A stretch of 64,000 nt of DNA from Oscarella lobularis (taxonomy: Eukaryota > Porifera > Homoscleromorpha > Homosclerophorida > Oscarellidae), in contig NC_089179.1 of assembly GCF_947507565.1 (NCBI RefSeq), positions 2,745,747-2,809,746 of the forward strand. Reading direction: 5' to 3'. Shown here in pieces: positions 20,750 through 31,360 of the stretch. The translations under genes and the position numbers were made by a program. The notes beneath the pieces are model-generated. The model was given only the letters and a program-made list of their open reading frames with translations. It had not been told where the DNA came from and made no database searches. Numbering within the stretch: the first letter of the stretch is position 1; every line of letters starts with the position of its first letter.

Positions 20750-21478
20750 AAAGTCACACGAACGGCAGTACGTGTAGGAGCGGATAAGCGACCGTTCGAT
20801 CGCAACCCCCGGCAATTGGACGGCGATCGAGTCGGCGCGTACCTTCGCAGGTATGCGCCGCGATCGTCGAAAGTAGTGCCTCTGCTTTCACGTTTACTGT
20901 AATTTCCACGTAGGATTGCTTCAGACGCGGATCATACAACGCAACGACGTACTTCTCCTCGCCTTCCGTCTACTCAAATATTGATTTTTTCGAAAATGGA
21001 TGCAGTTAGCATTATTTACGTACCGAACTATTGATTTTGACGACTTTTGAGTGAAGGAAGACTTTCAGCCCGTGCCCGCCAAGGAATATTTTACTGCGGT
21101 TTTTAGAAATGATTCCACTGCAGACTTCTCTAATCATTTCATAGTAGGATAGTGCGGCTTTCGCCGAAATCGGGTTCGACAGAAACTTTCCTAAGCCACT
21201 CACACGCGTTTCATTAGCCCATGCGTAAGTAAGTTGTAGCATCTGTGGAAGACCTAACTTTGATTCGGCGAAAAGTGATCCCTGGCGAATGGACTTTTTT
21301 CGCCGGCACTGTGCTGCTGGGCATCTCCAAGTAAAGCCGTCCTTTACGTCGGTGCGCCGATTCCAATGCATTTCTTCCCCGCAATCGCATCTTCTTGCTT
21401 TTGCGAGAAGGCTGTTGTCTTTGTAGAAATTGACCGTTTTCTCTATTGTTTTCAGAGCATCCACTGCTTCTGCATTCA
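20750..21478 (-). pseudogene. IS1595/ISXO2-type transposase, copy 2
   Basis: The likely start is ATG at 21,478 (MNAEAVDALKTIEKTVNF). The zinc-ribbon-like CDCGEEM...WRCPAAQCRRKKSIRQ is followed by GSLFAESKLGLPQMLQLTYA and AALSYYEMIREVCSG. The exon ends with SKVVKINSS at a GTACGT donor near 21,026. Exon 2 resumes after TTTGAG near 20,975 (EEKYVVALYDPRLKQSYVEI). The first catalytic Asp position reads KIN rather than EID, so the copy is probably dead. It lies head-to-head with copy 3 (21,738-22,721), and the proteins align over most of their length but are clearly diverged. Confidence 0.72.
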
Positions 21479-21737
21479 TGTTCAGGGCAAAATGTCGATC
21501 CGAAATGGCAACTTGGCAGACGTCGAGCCAAAAATGCCCGCGCGCGGACAGCGCGGGCATTTTCCCGCCCAGACGCTTTCTCCGCCCAAAAGAGTCTGAT
21601 TGGCTAATTTCGCTGCAGCTTCGATCCACTTCCGTATGACGTTTCCGTTCACGTTCGCGACGTAGGGACAAAAGAAAGCGCGCTTTAGGACCTGCTATTT
21701 TACTGGCTTCGTTGCTTCAGTGTTGGTGGCGTAAAGA

Positions 21738-22721
21738 ATGCTACGACAACTCGCTAACGCGGCAGGATCGTTGGGAGACGCTATCGATTTTCTAAAACAG
21801 CGTAAACTCTTGGCGTCTAAGGTTACTTGCACGCATTGCCAGAAAGACAAAACTTAGACAAAGGATGAAACGAAGGGAGATGGTTTTTTCTGGCGCTGCC
21901 CAACGTGTCGAAAAAAGACCTCAATTCGACATGGATCTTTCTTTTCGAAATCGAAGCTCACCTTACCCACGTGCGTCGAGCTCTTATTTTGCTGGGCAGC
22001 CAACGTTCCTGTCACTCATATTCGGTCATACTGTGGCGCCCAAGTTTCTGTCAAAACTGCAATCGATTTCTATAACTTCTTGCGAGAAGTGTGCAGTAGC
22101 CAGCTACTTGGCGAGCCTATTCTTTTCGGTGGACCTGGCGTTATCGTACAAATAGACAAATCGCTCTTTGATCATAACAGTAAAGTAAGCTGCAACGATA
22201 TTGGCTCTTGTATATTGCAGCATTTTGCCTATACGTATAGTATCAAAGTTTATCAAAGAGGTCGTGCGCCTGCTCGTATTCCACAGTGGGTATTTGGAAT
22301 GTATGACACCCAAATGAGACAGGGTTATATGACGCTGGTTCCCTCTCGAAATGCTTTGACGCTACTGCCCATTATTGAGGAGCACACGCTGCCTGGAAGT
22401 ATAATACATTCGGACATGTGGGCAGCATACCGACAGGTAGCTCGATTGCCAACTGTGGTGACTCATGAGACGTTGAACCACCGGTGTCACTTTGTGGACC
22501 CAACAAGAGGAGCGCACACCCAGGCAGTAGAATCCTATTGGGCTCGTGTTAAAGCAAAACTGAAACGAATGATGGGGACAACAAAAGAAATGCTGCCGTC
22601 TTACTTAGATGAATTCATGTGGAAAGAGAGGCATGGCAGAAACGCAAATGGACAAATCGATGATGCCGTCGTCTTGTCAAAAATGATAAGCGCAACAGCA
22701 AAGGAAAATCCGGTAATGTAA
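21738..22721 (+). pseudogene. IS1595/ISXO2-type transposase, copy 3, one in-frame stop
   Basis: One frame runs from ATG 21,738 (MLRQLANAAGSLGDAIDFLK) to 22,721, broken only by TAG at 21,855. A CTHC...WRCPTCRKKTSIR zinc ribbon is followed by GSFFSKSKLTLPTCVELLFC. The DDE triad is visible: VIVQIDKSLF (about 22,150), IIHSDMWAAYRQ (about 22,405) and HTQAVESYWARVKAKLKRM (about 22,525). About 20 residues between HNSK and KVYQRGRAP are extra relative to the family and start with GTAAGC, so a mini-intron is possible but not proven. This is the best preserved of the three copies in the window. Confidence 0.8.
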
Positions 22722-22859
22722 TGTGATGGATTTTACTCGGACTGATAAACTCGTTTTTTCGGTGTACTTTTCGTGGCTGTTTTCGATGTTCGCTTGTTAG
22801 AAAATTAAAGAGAGAATGTGATGACCCTATGCATGTTTGAAGCATTGCTGCACCCCTAT

Positions 22860-23150
22860 TTTCCCTTGCCGGCCCCGTGTAGTACGGGTCCCAATCCGGG
22901 GACTCCATTGAAAAATCTTATCTCTTTTTGTTTGGCCCCGTGTTGTACGGGTCCCCAATCCGGTGACTCCAAACAAAAATCTTATTTTGTTTGGCCCCGT
23001 GTTTTCCGGGTCCAGCGTCCTATATAGAGACGCGACGTTTGGCCCCGAATAACGCGGTCCACGCTTCTATATATAGGAATGGCGTCTGGAGGACCCGAAT
23101 GAAACGGTGCCAGGTTCTATATATAGAGTGGAATGCGGACCCGTATAATT
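22860..23150 (+). repeat. Degenerate tandem repeats with hairpin cores
   Basis: Three clear and about two decayed copies of a roughly 65-70-bp unit. Each has a self-complementary core such as GGCCCCGTGTAGTACGGGTC, and later copies have a second palindrome (TTCTATATATAG). No gene is present. Confidence 0.75.
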
Positions 23151-23174
23151 CCCAACATGGATGCCAGGGAGGAG

Positions 23175-24257
23175 ACGGTGCCGTCACCAGCAGAGCGGAC
23201 AAACACTGCGCATGCTCGCCACTAGTGAGGTAACAATAGGGGTTAGCCAATCAGTACTCAAAGACGCGTTCTTCAAAATATTTTTGGCTGGGCCAAGGTC
23301 TAGAAGCCCTAGAAACATGTGACTGTCCCATTATCGCACGGAGGCACGAAAAAACTTTTATTTGAGCCTCGACGGGTTTTTCATTTACGCTGCGGATTAG
23401 CAGATAATCGGCCAGAAAGACAAAAACCCGCCTGTAGCTAGAGAACTTGGGCCTCCAATTTCGCGAATAATAGTTGAAATTTCACGTACGCTTAGGAGAA
23501 TGTTTACTATCAGCCTCTCATCTGATTTGGCGAGAAAATTTAGCTTGAAATCCCATTTTCGCGGGTTCGCGTTCTCCGCAGCTGACGCCAATAGTTCGCC
23601 TCTCTTGGCGGCGAGACTCACACAGCATGTACGGCATTGACGTACGCTACCGTGGAGGAACAAAGAAAGGGCTCACGCCGTCTGATTTGGGGCACAGGAA
23701 AAGGAAACACAATTGTGATACTTTACGCCCGTGATGTCTGACTGTACACGTGAGGTCCTTCGCTGTTCGTCCACGGCAGCGTACGTCAATGCCGAACATG
23801 CTGTGTGAGTCTCGCCGCCAAGAGAGGCGAACTGTTGGCGTCAGCTGCGGAGAACGCGAACCCGCGAAAATGGGATTTCGAGCTTATTTCGCTAAATTTT
23901 CTCGCCAAATCAGATGCGAGGCTGATAGTAAAATTCTCCTAAGCGTACGTGAAATTTCAGCTATTATTCGCGAAATTGGAGGCCCAAGTTCTCTAGCTAC
24001 AGGCGGGTTATTGTCTTTCTGGTCGATTATCTGCTAATCCGCAACGTAAATGAAAAACCCGTCGAGGCTCAAATAAAAGTTTTTTCGTGCCCCCGTGCGA
24101 TAATGTGACATTCACATCTTCCTAGGGCTTCTAGACCTTGGCCCAGCCAAAAATATTTTGAAGAACGCGTCTTTGAGCACTGATTGGCTAACCCCTATTG
24201 TTACCTCACTAGCGGGCGAGCATGCGCAGTGTTTGTCAGCCCTGCTGCCGGCACCGT
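23175..24257. mobile_element. 1.1-kb palindromic (foldback) element
   Basis: The left arm (about 23,175-23,662) and right arm (about 23,765-24,257) are near-identical inverted copies with a roughly 100-bp loop. For example, GTGAGGTAACAATAGGGGTT at 23,225 is matched in reverse at 24,190-24,210. The matching ORFs on opposite strands are mirror images, not genes. The outer ends contain GGACAAACACTGCGCATGCT, resembling the TIR of the 51,963-56,473 element. Direct 9-mers GGTGCCGTC / GGCACCGTG flank the ends with mismatches and may be an aged duplication. Confidence 0.8.
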
Positions 24258-24355
24258 GAAACACGGCCCGGTCTCCTATACTTCAACATTTCCCTTTTCG
24301 CAACAATACCCAAGCACATGATCCACGGACCTTGCGGCCTACTCAATCCCAGATC

Positions 24356-24471
24356 TGTAACGCGTGTTTACGTTGTGCTCTATTGCTTACAGAGTGCTAT
24401 CTAGACTCGTGCAGGACATCTATATACGAGCTTAATCTCATCAGCTTTTTTATATCTACAAGTTTGTCACA
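24356..24471 (-). repeat. 3' LTR of the gypsy element
   Basis: Read on plus it begins TGTAACGCG and ends GTTTGTCACA (TG...CA), and it aligns over its whole length with 32,672-32,787. The differences are few, mainly near the outer third. Confidence 0.92.
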
Positions 24472-25545
24472 TCTCCCTTTCTTTCAAGTTTGGATCACTT
24501 CGTGACGTAATCCTCCAGATATTTAGGCTTTCTGCTGACTCTCCCTGACTTTGTGACTCTAGTTTCTTGAACTTCGTTTCTGACTCTCTCCGAGTCCTCC
24601 GTTGGTTGAGAAGTTGATTCTTCCGGTTCTTCGGGTATGCTGCGTGCTGAAGTTGGCCCTGCCTTTGCTTCTGCTTCGCCTTGTCTGATCTCCAACTCTG
24701 GCTCTTCGGCGAAAGTTCCATCCTCCTTCGTCGCTCTCAACTCTCGACGATTTCGACGATACTTGCTCCCGGCTTCACCAGATACGAACGCTTTCCAACC
24801 TGCTTCATGCATTCTCCCAACGACCACTCGTTGTCGCCCGGTCTCTTCATGCGCCTTTTCTCCCGGGTTCAACGGCGGCAAATCCTTTGACTTCTTGTCG
24901 TATGTTTCTACTTGAATCTCTTTTGCTGAGGCCACCCGACTCCCAACTTGCTGTGGTGACGGTGCTTGCGGCGCTAGCTTCTGCGACGACGTCGGTAGAC
25001 GTGTCTTGGTTCTACGACCAAAAAGACGTTGAGCTGGTAATGAGCCTATCTTCTCGGTAGGTTTATTGCGAAAATCCAGTAACTCCAAGTTAATGTCTGC
25101 CTTCGCGGTAAGACATTTCTTGATGATTGACTTGCACCTTTTCACCGAATTCTCGACTTTCCCATTCGATTGCGGGTATCGTGGAGATGAGGTCTTCTGC
25201 TCGAAACCCCATTCCTTTGCGAAACTCTTAAACTGACTGCTGTCGAACTGAGGACCGTTGTCACTAATCACAGTCTCAGGTATGCCGTGTCGAGCAAAAT
25301 ATCCTTTGACTTTGTGAATCACCGACGATGATAGCGCATTCTTGAGTTTATCGACCTCGAAGAAGTTTGAGTTGTAATCCACCACTATCACGTAATCTGC
25401 TCCGTCGACGTGGAACAAATCCATTCCTACTTTTGCCCAAGGCCTCTCTAGCACGTCGTGCGGCATTAACCGCTCTCGGGTTTGTTCCGTACGATACGTG
25501 TTGCAGGTACTGCATTTGGACACGTAATCACGTATAGCTGCTCCC
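24472..25545 (-). pseudogene. Gypsy integrase (C-terminal part of pol)
   Basis: The ORF 25,523-24,495 begins in the integrase zinc region (SKCSTCNTYRTEQTRERLMP) and carries the core motifs VGMDLFHVDGADYVIVVDY (two Asp), ETVISDNGPQFDSSQF and SPRYPQSNGKVENSVKRC. The E of GKVENS is the third catalytic acid, so the DDE triad is present. A long basic and acidic tail follows to the polypurine tract. It is continuous in one frame for 342 codons; its N-terminus is separated from the HHCC half by the 25,546-26,755 insertion. Confidence 0.9.
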
Positions 25546-26755
25546 CAGGGGGTTGATCTTTAGCGCACTAGGCAGCCACGCCCTTTCTTGAACCTCGATT
25601 TTCTACATTCTAACGAATCTTTTTCTACCACCTAAACAGAAGGGCGAAGGTTCTTTTCTCAGTAGAAATATTCGGGGCTCTTTTTACGGACTTAGCTGTC
25701 TGTACCTAAAACAGCTCCGTGACCTTCGCTGCTTTTTGATAAACGTATTCCATCTATTGAAATCTTTGCCTTTGGCTCTTGTAATGCCTGCCATGGCTCG
25801 TGGCGCCTAATTTTCTCTATCCTTCACAAACATACGGCCTGTTTAGGCGATCGAACGCCACACCAACACTCCAAGCCATGTTTGCTCAGCCGTTTATCTA
25901 GAGTTCCTTGATAAAATACTTAGCTATCCCTTGATGCGTTTTTTGGGCAATCATTGTTTTTTTAGCCAGCACTAGTTGTCATTCACCATTATGCACATTT
26001 CAAGTTCCATTATGCGTGGAATGGTATCTAAAATTTAGCTTGACGCCTAAAGAACATAAACGACAGGGGAGGAGATAATGAGCATGTCTCTGTCTTATAC
26101 GAGCTGACGTTTTGACTCAGAAAATTGAGATCAAAAGTAAACGAACTTTACACTTACCGCATCGTAACATCGATTCAGCGTCTCCATCCGTGAACTCATC
26201 TGCTGCAGTCTGATAACTGTATTTGATAACTGTCAGGTGGTTAGGCACGAGGCGAAACGAGTTGAGATCGTCTTCCGACGTCCATATGGCTTCCATGGCA
26301 ACAAACTCTTCTTACACGGGAGGCAGAGCATCTCGAGACCCAGCGGTTCTCGGATTTTGACGACAATGTTTGGAAGAGGGACTCAGACCAGCTCCACTCA
26401 AGTTCGCTTCATCCGAGCGGCAAACTTGGGTGTCGAAAGATTTCATCACTTTTTTTCGTATGAAAAACGAAAAACGAACAGCGCCACGAGTCACGGCCTG
26501 AAGCTCCATCACCTAATGCAGCGGAATATCTTGCAAAGATCTAAAAGCCGGAATGGCAACTGCGAGAACGGAGGTGTTTTATACGAGTGGTCGTGCTCGA
26601 TAGCTACAGGTTCGCCAAGTCTGTAGCTGGCAGCAGCGACTTCATTTTTGAGAAGGACCACATCCATGAACTAAAAATGATGAGCGACTGCGGAAAAAAG
26701 TTCGTTTCGCTAGATGGTCTTGGCAGTCTAGTGCGCTAACGATCAACCCCTCCTG
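25546..26755. mobile_element. Non-autonomous CAG...CTG element, 9-bp TSD, inside the gypsy integrase
   Basis: The ends are inverted: CAGGGGGTTGATCTTTAGCG at 25,546 and the complement of CAGGAGGGGTTGATCGTTAG at 26,755. The 9 bases GCTGCTCCC flank both sides (25,537-25,545; 26,756-26,764) and lie in the gypsy integrase frame, which joins correctly when one copy and the insert are removed. No transposase is seen in the 1,210 bp. A 129-codon plus-strand ORF (26,237-26,626) shows no known motif. The CAGGGGGT ends and TSD length match the element at 2551-4641. Confidence 0.9.
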
Positions 26756-26764
26756 GCTGCTCCC

Positions 26765-27835
26765 ATTCCAGGCCAAAAGAGCGATTCCTTTGCCCGTCGA
26801 ATGCAGCCTTCCATTCCAAGATGCGAGTTGTGAATTTTCTTGAGCATTCTACTTCTGAGTGCTTGTGGTATGACGATCATGTCATCCTTGTATATCCATT
26901 CACTTTGTAACGTCAGGCATTCACAAAAGGTGTGGTACGCACGGGCTGCCTCTGGGACTTCTGCTCGCGCTGTTGGCCAGCCATCTTTGACAAGATTGCT
27001 TACAGCCTGTAGCTCTGCATCCTTTGGCGTTACAGCTTGAATATCTTTCATTAGGTCTGCTTGCATATTCGGCTCCTCACTGGGGTTTACTGCTTCCAAC
27101 TGCAAACAGAACTCCACTGCCATGTCGCAGCTTCCCCTTCGTGCAGGTACGCTCTTGAGAGGGTGTCGGCTAGGTACATAGTAGTACCCTTTTGATAACG
27201 TATCTCCAGTTCGTAGCGTTGAAGTCTCAGCAGCATGCGTTGAAGACGGTTTTGTGTTTGTGCTTTCGGTTTCTTGGCGATGCTTTCCAGTGGTTTGTGG
27301 TCGGTCATGACCATCACACGCCTTCCGTAGATATACTGATCCAACTTTTCACAAGCGTAGACGATTGCTAACAGTTCCTTCTCTATTTGCGCGTAGTTTT
27401 GTTCCGTCTTCGTCAGAGCTCTTTAAATGTAACACACTGGCTTTCCTTCCTGTAGTAGAGCTGTACCTAGTCCACTTTGACTTGCATCACACTGCCACGT
27501 GCGCGTCTTGGACGGATCATAATACTCTAGAACAGGTGCACTAGTAATGAGCTTTCGAATTTCTTCCAAAGCTTTTTCCTGCGCTTCTCCCCACGACCAT
27601 TCGACACCGGATCTTTCCAGCTGTCTGAGCGGGGCGCTGACATTAGACAAATTCGGCAAGAACTTTGCGAGATATGTCACCATTCCCAATACTCTTCTGA
27701 CACCAGCCACATCTGTCGGTTGCGGCATTTTCATAATGGCCTCGATTTTCGCTGGATCGGGGGATACCCCGTTTGGCGTCAGCCTATGACCGATGAAATT
27801 GACTTCCGTCAGTCTCAGCTTCGTTTTCTCTCGGT
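26765..27835 (-). pseudogene. Gypsy RT thumb, RNase H and integrase zinc finger
   Basis: Minus frames read GMVTYLAKFLPNLSNVSAPL (27,690) and TWQCDASQSGLGTALLQEGK (27,500, with the first RNase H Asp). Then come ELLAIVYACEKLDQYIYGRR, VMTDHKPLESI (the TDH motif) and RYQKGTTMYLADTLSRAY. After a frame change near 27,120 the HHCC half follows (IHNSHLGMEGCIRRAKESLF). Stops at 27,424 and frame changes interrupt it. Domain order is standard for Ty3/gypsy. Confidence 0.88.
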
Positions 27836-27841
27836 TGAGCT

Positions 27842-29599
27842 TCAGGTTCCTTTCTCTTTTGCACGCTGAAGGAATTTCTTGAGATTTTCATCATGATTGC
27901 GTTGTGCTTCTGCCATCGTTTCTCCAGCCCCAATGACTAAGAAGTCATCAGCTATCACTTCGATTCCTGGCAGACCTTCTCTTATCTCATGCATCCGGCG
28001 TTGCCATTCTTCCGGAGCTGAGCTTATACCGAACGGCATTCTCTTTCATCGGTACCGTCCAAATGGTGTATTGAAGGTTGTGAGGAAACTTGATTCCTCT
28101 ACAAGCAAAACTTGCCAAAAACCAGTATTTGCATCGAGCACTGAAAACACTTTGGCGTTGGTGAGACGCGTAGACACTTCATCCATCGTTAGCAATGGAT
28201 AGTGTGGACGTTGAATGGCTTTATTCAAATCCAACGGGTCGAGACAAATTCGCAATTTTCCGGATGGTTTTCTGATTATCACCATCGATGATACCCATGA
28301 CGTCGGATCTGATACCGGAGCAATAATTCCATTGTTCGTCATTCGCTTCAACTCAGCTCGCACATCCTCTCGTATGGCTGCTGGCAGTTTCCGTTGAGCT
28401 GCTACCGTGGGTGTTACGCTGCTGTCAATATGAATTTTGTACTTCCATGGAAGAGCGTCTTTCCCGATCGGTGCGAATACGTCTGCAAACTGATCAAGAA
28501 TCGGATCGCTTTTGACCTTCGATTTTGCCTCGTCGGTCGTTATCACATTCACGGCATCGATATCCGTGATTTTCAACAACCCCAGTTTCACACTGGCGTT
28601 GAAACACAGCAGCGGCGTTACTGCACCTTGGACGACGTAGAAAGCAACTCTGTATGTGTGTCCATGACGCGTAATCAGCAATTTTACTCCCGCTGCCTTC
28701 TCTTCCGTGTTGTTGTGCATCCTCAAAACAGTTATGGTCTTCTCAAGTCGAGCGCACGTTTTATCTGCCGTGGCTTTTGCGTAATCCGATTTTGGCAATA
28801 TTTTAACGGAGGCTCCCGTATCTATCTGGAAGGACACTTTGTGAGACCCGGATGCGAGTCGATACATAGCCGTTGCCCGTTTTCCTTGCGGCATCGTGAG
28901 CGTGTTGAGCTCTACGTACTCCACTGTGTCGTCAACCTGATGAACGTCCGCTGTTTTCGATCGACACACTCTGTCGTAATGACCCTTTTTGTTGCACTTG
29001 TTACAGGTCTGCTCTCTCGCTGGGCGTTCTGCTCTCTTCGGCGGATGGTTCAATCCGCACCAAGTGCATTTCGGACCCCAACTACTGTAATCTGGCTTCG
29101 TCGTCTGTCTTCCTGGCGATTTCGATGCTTGAGTAGTGGGCGTCTTGTCCCACTTCTCTGATTTCTTCCCACCACACCATTTTCCCCGCGGCTCTTTCTC
29201 AACGACGTGAAGTGTTGCTTCCTCCGTTGTTATCGCTTGCGCGCGAAAACGCGTGACTTCGTTACGTCGTAACAGGGTGACTACTTCGTCGAGCGTGAGA
29301 GGCGGGTCTACGGCTTTGTCCATGACTTTCTGTCGCAGGGTGTGGTCGCGAATTCCGTGGAAGAGTCTCTCACAGATGCGTGCGTCGCGCTCCTCTTTGA
29401 TGTCGCAGGTGCTTGCTAACTTGACCACCTCGGTGATGTACCCTGTGCGCGTTTCACCTTCCCCCTGATTCCGTGTGTTGAAAACGCACTTCTCGTAGGT
29501 GACATCGACTGCCGGCATGCAGTAGCTTTTGAACATCGCTAGCACTCGCGCGATTTCGGATTTTTGGGCGGGATCTTCCCATACGTAAGCTTCGTAGAG
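27842..29599 (-). pseudogene. Gypsy gag C-terminus, protease and reverse transcriptase
   Basis: The long ORF (529 codons, 29,635-28,046, although its first codons lie in the inserted P-type element) reads the gag helical part (CVFNTRNQGEGETRTGYITE) and the zinc knuckle CNKCNKKGHYDRVC (about 29,000). Next are the protease VSFQIDTGASVKILPKSDYA (about 28,830) and RT motifs (SGKLRICLDPLDLNKAIQRP; AKVFSVLDANTGFWQVLL). After a frameshift near 28,045 the RT active site appears as VIADDFLVIG (about 27,945). Gag is interrupted at 29,604 and continues at 32,421. Confidence 0.9.
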
Positions 29600-29984
29600 T
29601 TGCACCATAGATAGAAAATAGAGAGGGATAGGCAACTTAGGTGATCACGTGTCCTTTTCCATACATTTTGCGTGGTCCTATGTGTGTCTCTCTTAATGTT
29701 GACGATTCCCGGATATTGGACACCATTTATCTCCGAAATCGTCGTTTCTCCGACTCGTACTGGGTGCCGAAAGCTTTTTCGAAGGTACGTTTGTCAGCGG
29801 ATTTCGATGTCGCGTGAGGAAAGACTTTCATGTCGTGACATCGTCGTTTACGCCCACGCGATGAATGGTGGCGACGCACGTTCTGGGACTAATGGTTCGT
29901 GGTTTGGTCACGTCGTTGAAGTTCCCATACGCTCTTTTCCCAACAACAGGTATATAGACTGGTCTGAACAGAAAGGCAGTAATT

Positions 29985-31275
29985 AGCATCTAATGCCACA
30001 GGAATTCGTTCGTGTGATCTGCACTCTATTGTTGGGAGGCCGTCCGCCAACTAGAGATGTGCGGATTCTACGTCATTGCGGTCACTTGCGACGGGGCGGC
30101 AAGCAATCGGAGTTTTTTTAAGTAGCACTGGTCGCCGGAAGAGGATGCGTTCGTCAACAAAGCCGTCAATCGCTACGGTCACCCTCGTTGGCTGTTTTTC
30201 TTTTTCGACGTGCCGCACCTAATGAAGACGACCAGGAATTGCTTGTCGCACTCATACCCGAACAGCAGTCGAAGATCAATGACGGTAAGAAATAGTGTCA
30301 TCTTTCGATAATATATTGGGGTTGTCAGATAAATGAGAAATTCGTGACGTGGAAACATATCAGGGAGCTCTACGACAAATGCCGGTCAACAGCTGACAGG
30401 AGCGGTCTGACCATCCTACCTCGACTGAAGCTCGAGCACATCGAGCTCACGTCGTACTCACGTGTGCGTGTTGACCTCGCTGCCCAGGTAAAACGATTTC
30501 TCCGCTATTCTGAATGTAATTGCTGTGTGAGGTATTGAGCTCAATTGTGGCTAACGGCCTCGGGCACTACGCCATACCGGGGTCGGAGGAGACAGCGCAA
30601 TTCGTGCGAATGTTCGATAGGGTGCTCGACTGCCTAAACGTTCGATCCCATCGAGCAGTTAAACCGGATCGACGTGGCTACACCAGCGCTACAGATGGTC
30701 GTCTAGAGGTAACAGGCCCTTACTGCGTACTGTTGGCAGTGCTGGATGCATGTTTTGCTTTCGCTTCTACAGTTTTTGGAAAAAGGAATTTATGGGTTAC
30801 CTACGCGATTGGGAATCCCAAGTAGATGCTGTCCCTGGGTTGACAAGAGGCGAAAAGGCATTGCGGAAGCTCAGTAAAGAGACATTAGAAGGATGGAAGA
30901 TAACAAGTAAGGAGATCGCATATACTAAAGCATGTATTTTATGCACTTACTTTCTGCTATTAGTTCGCTCCTTTGTTGAATTGGTCCGCTACATTTTTAC
31001 TGTAGAGGGATCCGAGAAATGCTTTTTCCTGAGTGCCCACGTCGATCAAGACCCTCTTGAAAAAACTTCTTCGGCCAGAAGAGAGCACGTGGGGGCCGGT
31101 CGGACGATCCATCTGTCAAGGAGTTTGCCGTGAATGTTATGTCACTGCGGCAGCAAGGATAGGCAGCTCTTCTCCCTGTCAGAGGCAATTCGAGTCGGAA
31201 GAGACTACATTACCCTGAAGAGGTGATTGCCCACGACCCTCTTCCGAAGCGCCAAAAAAGAAAATGTAAACGCCG
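29985..31275 (+). pseudogene. P-element-type transposase, multi-exon, with stops
   Basis: Coding blocks in P-element order. CGFYVIAVTCDGAASNRSFF comes first (about 30,060; CDGAASNR holds a catalytic-region Asp). FDVPHLMKTTRN follows (about 30,210). Then, after a 44-nt intron (donor GTAAGA near 30,281), TWKHIRELYDKCR, LTILPRLKLEHIELTSYSRV and VDLAAQ; after a further short intron, VLSSIVANGLGHYAIPG, ETAQFVRMFDRVLDCLNVRS. The last block holds SEKCFFL, QDPLE and, in a shifted frame, an FGQKRARGG-type segment. In-frame stops (for example in the exon near 30,121) make it non-functional. No THAP domain was found at its N-terminus, unlike the copy at 49.8 kb. Confidence 0.82.
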
Positions 31276-31360
31276 AATAAATAAAATTCTAAAAAAGTCG
31301 GAGTGAACAGCTGGACAGGAGAGGGAGAGGGGGGGCACTTCCTAAACGGCACATCGTTCT

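Noticed and set aside
6905-22721. Bacterial contamination suggested by IS1595/ISXO2-like proteins
   Set aside because: The copies carry spliceosomal introns and are embedded among eukaryotic elements; no bacterial genes surround them.
23397-24037. Two 88-95-codon ORFs with similar proteins on opposite strands
   Set aside because: They are mirror images produced by the arms of one palindrome and show no protein motif.
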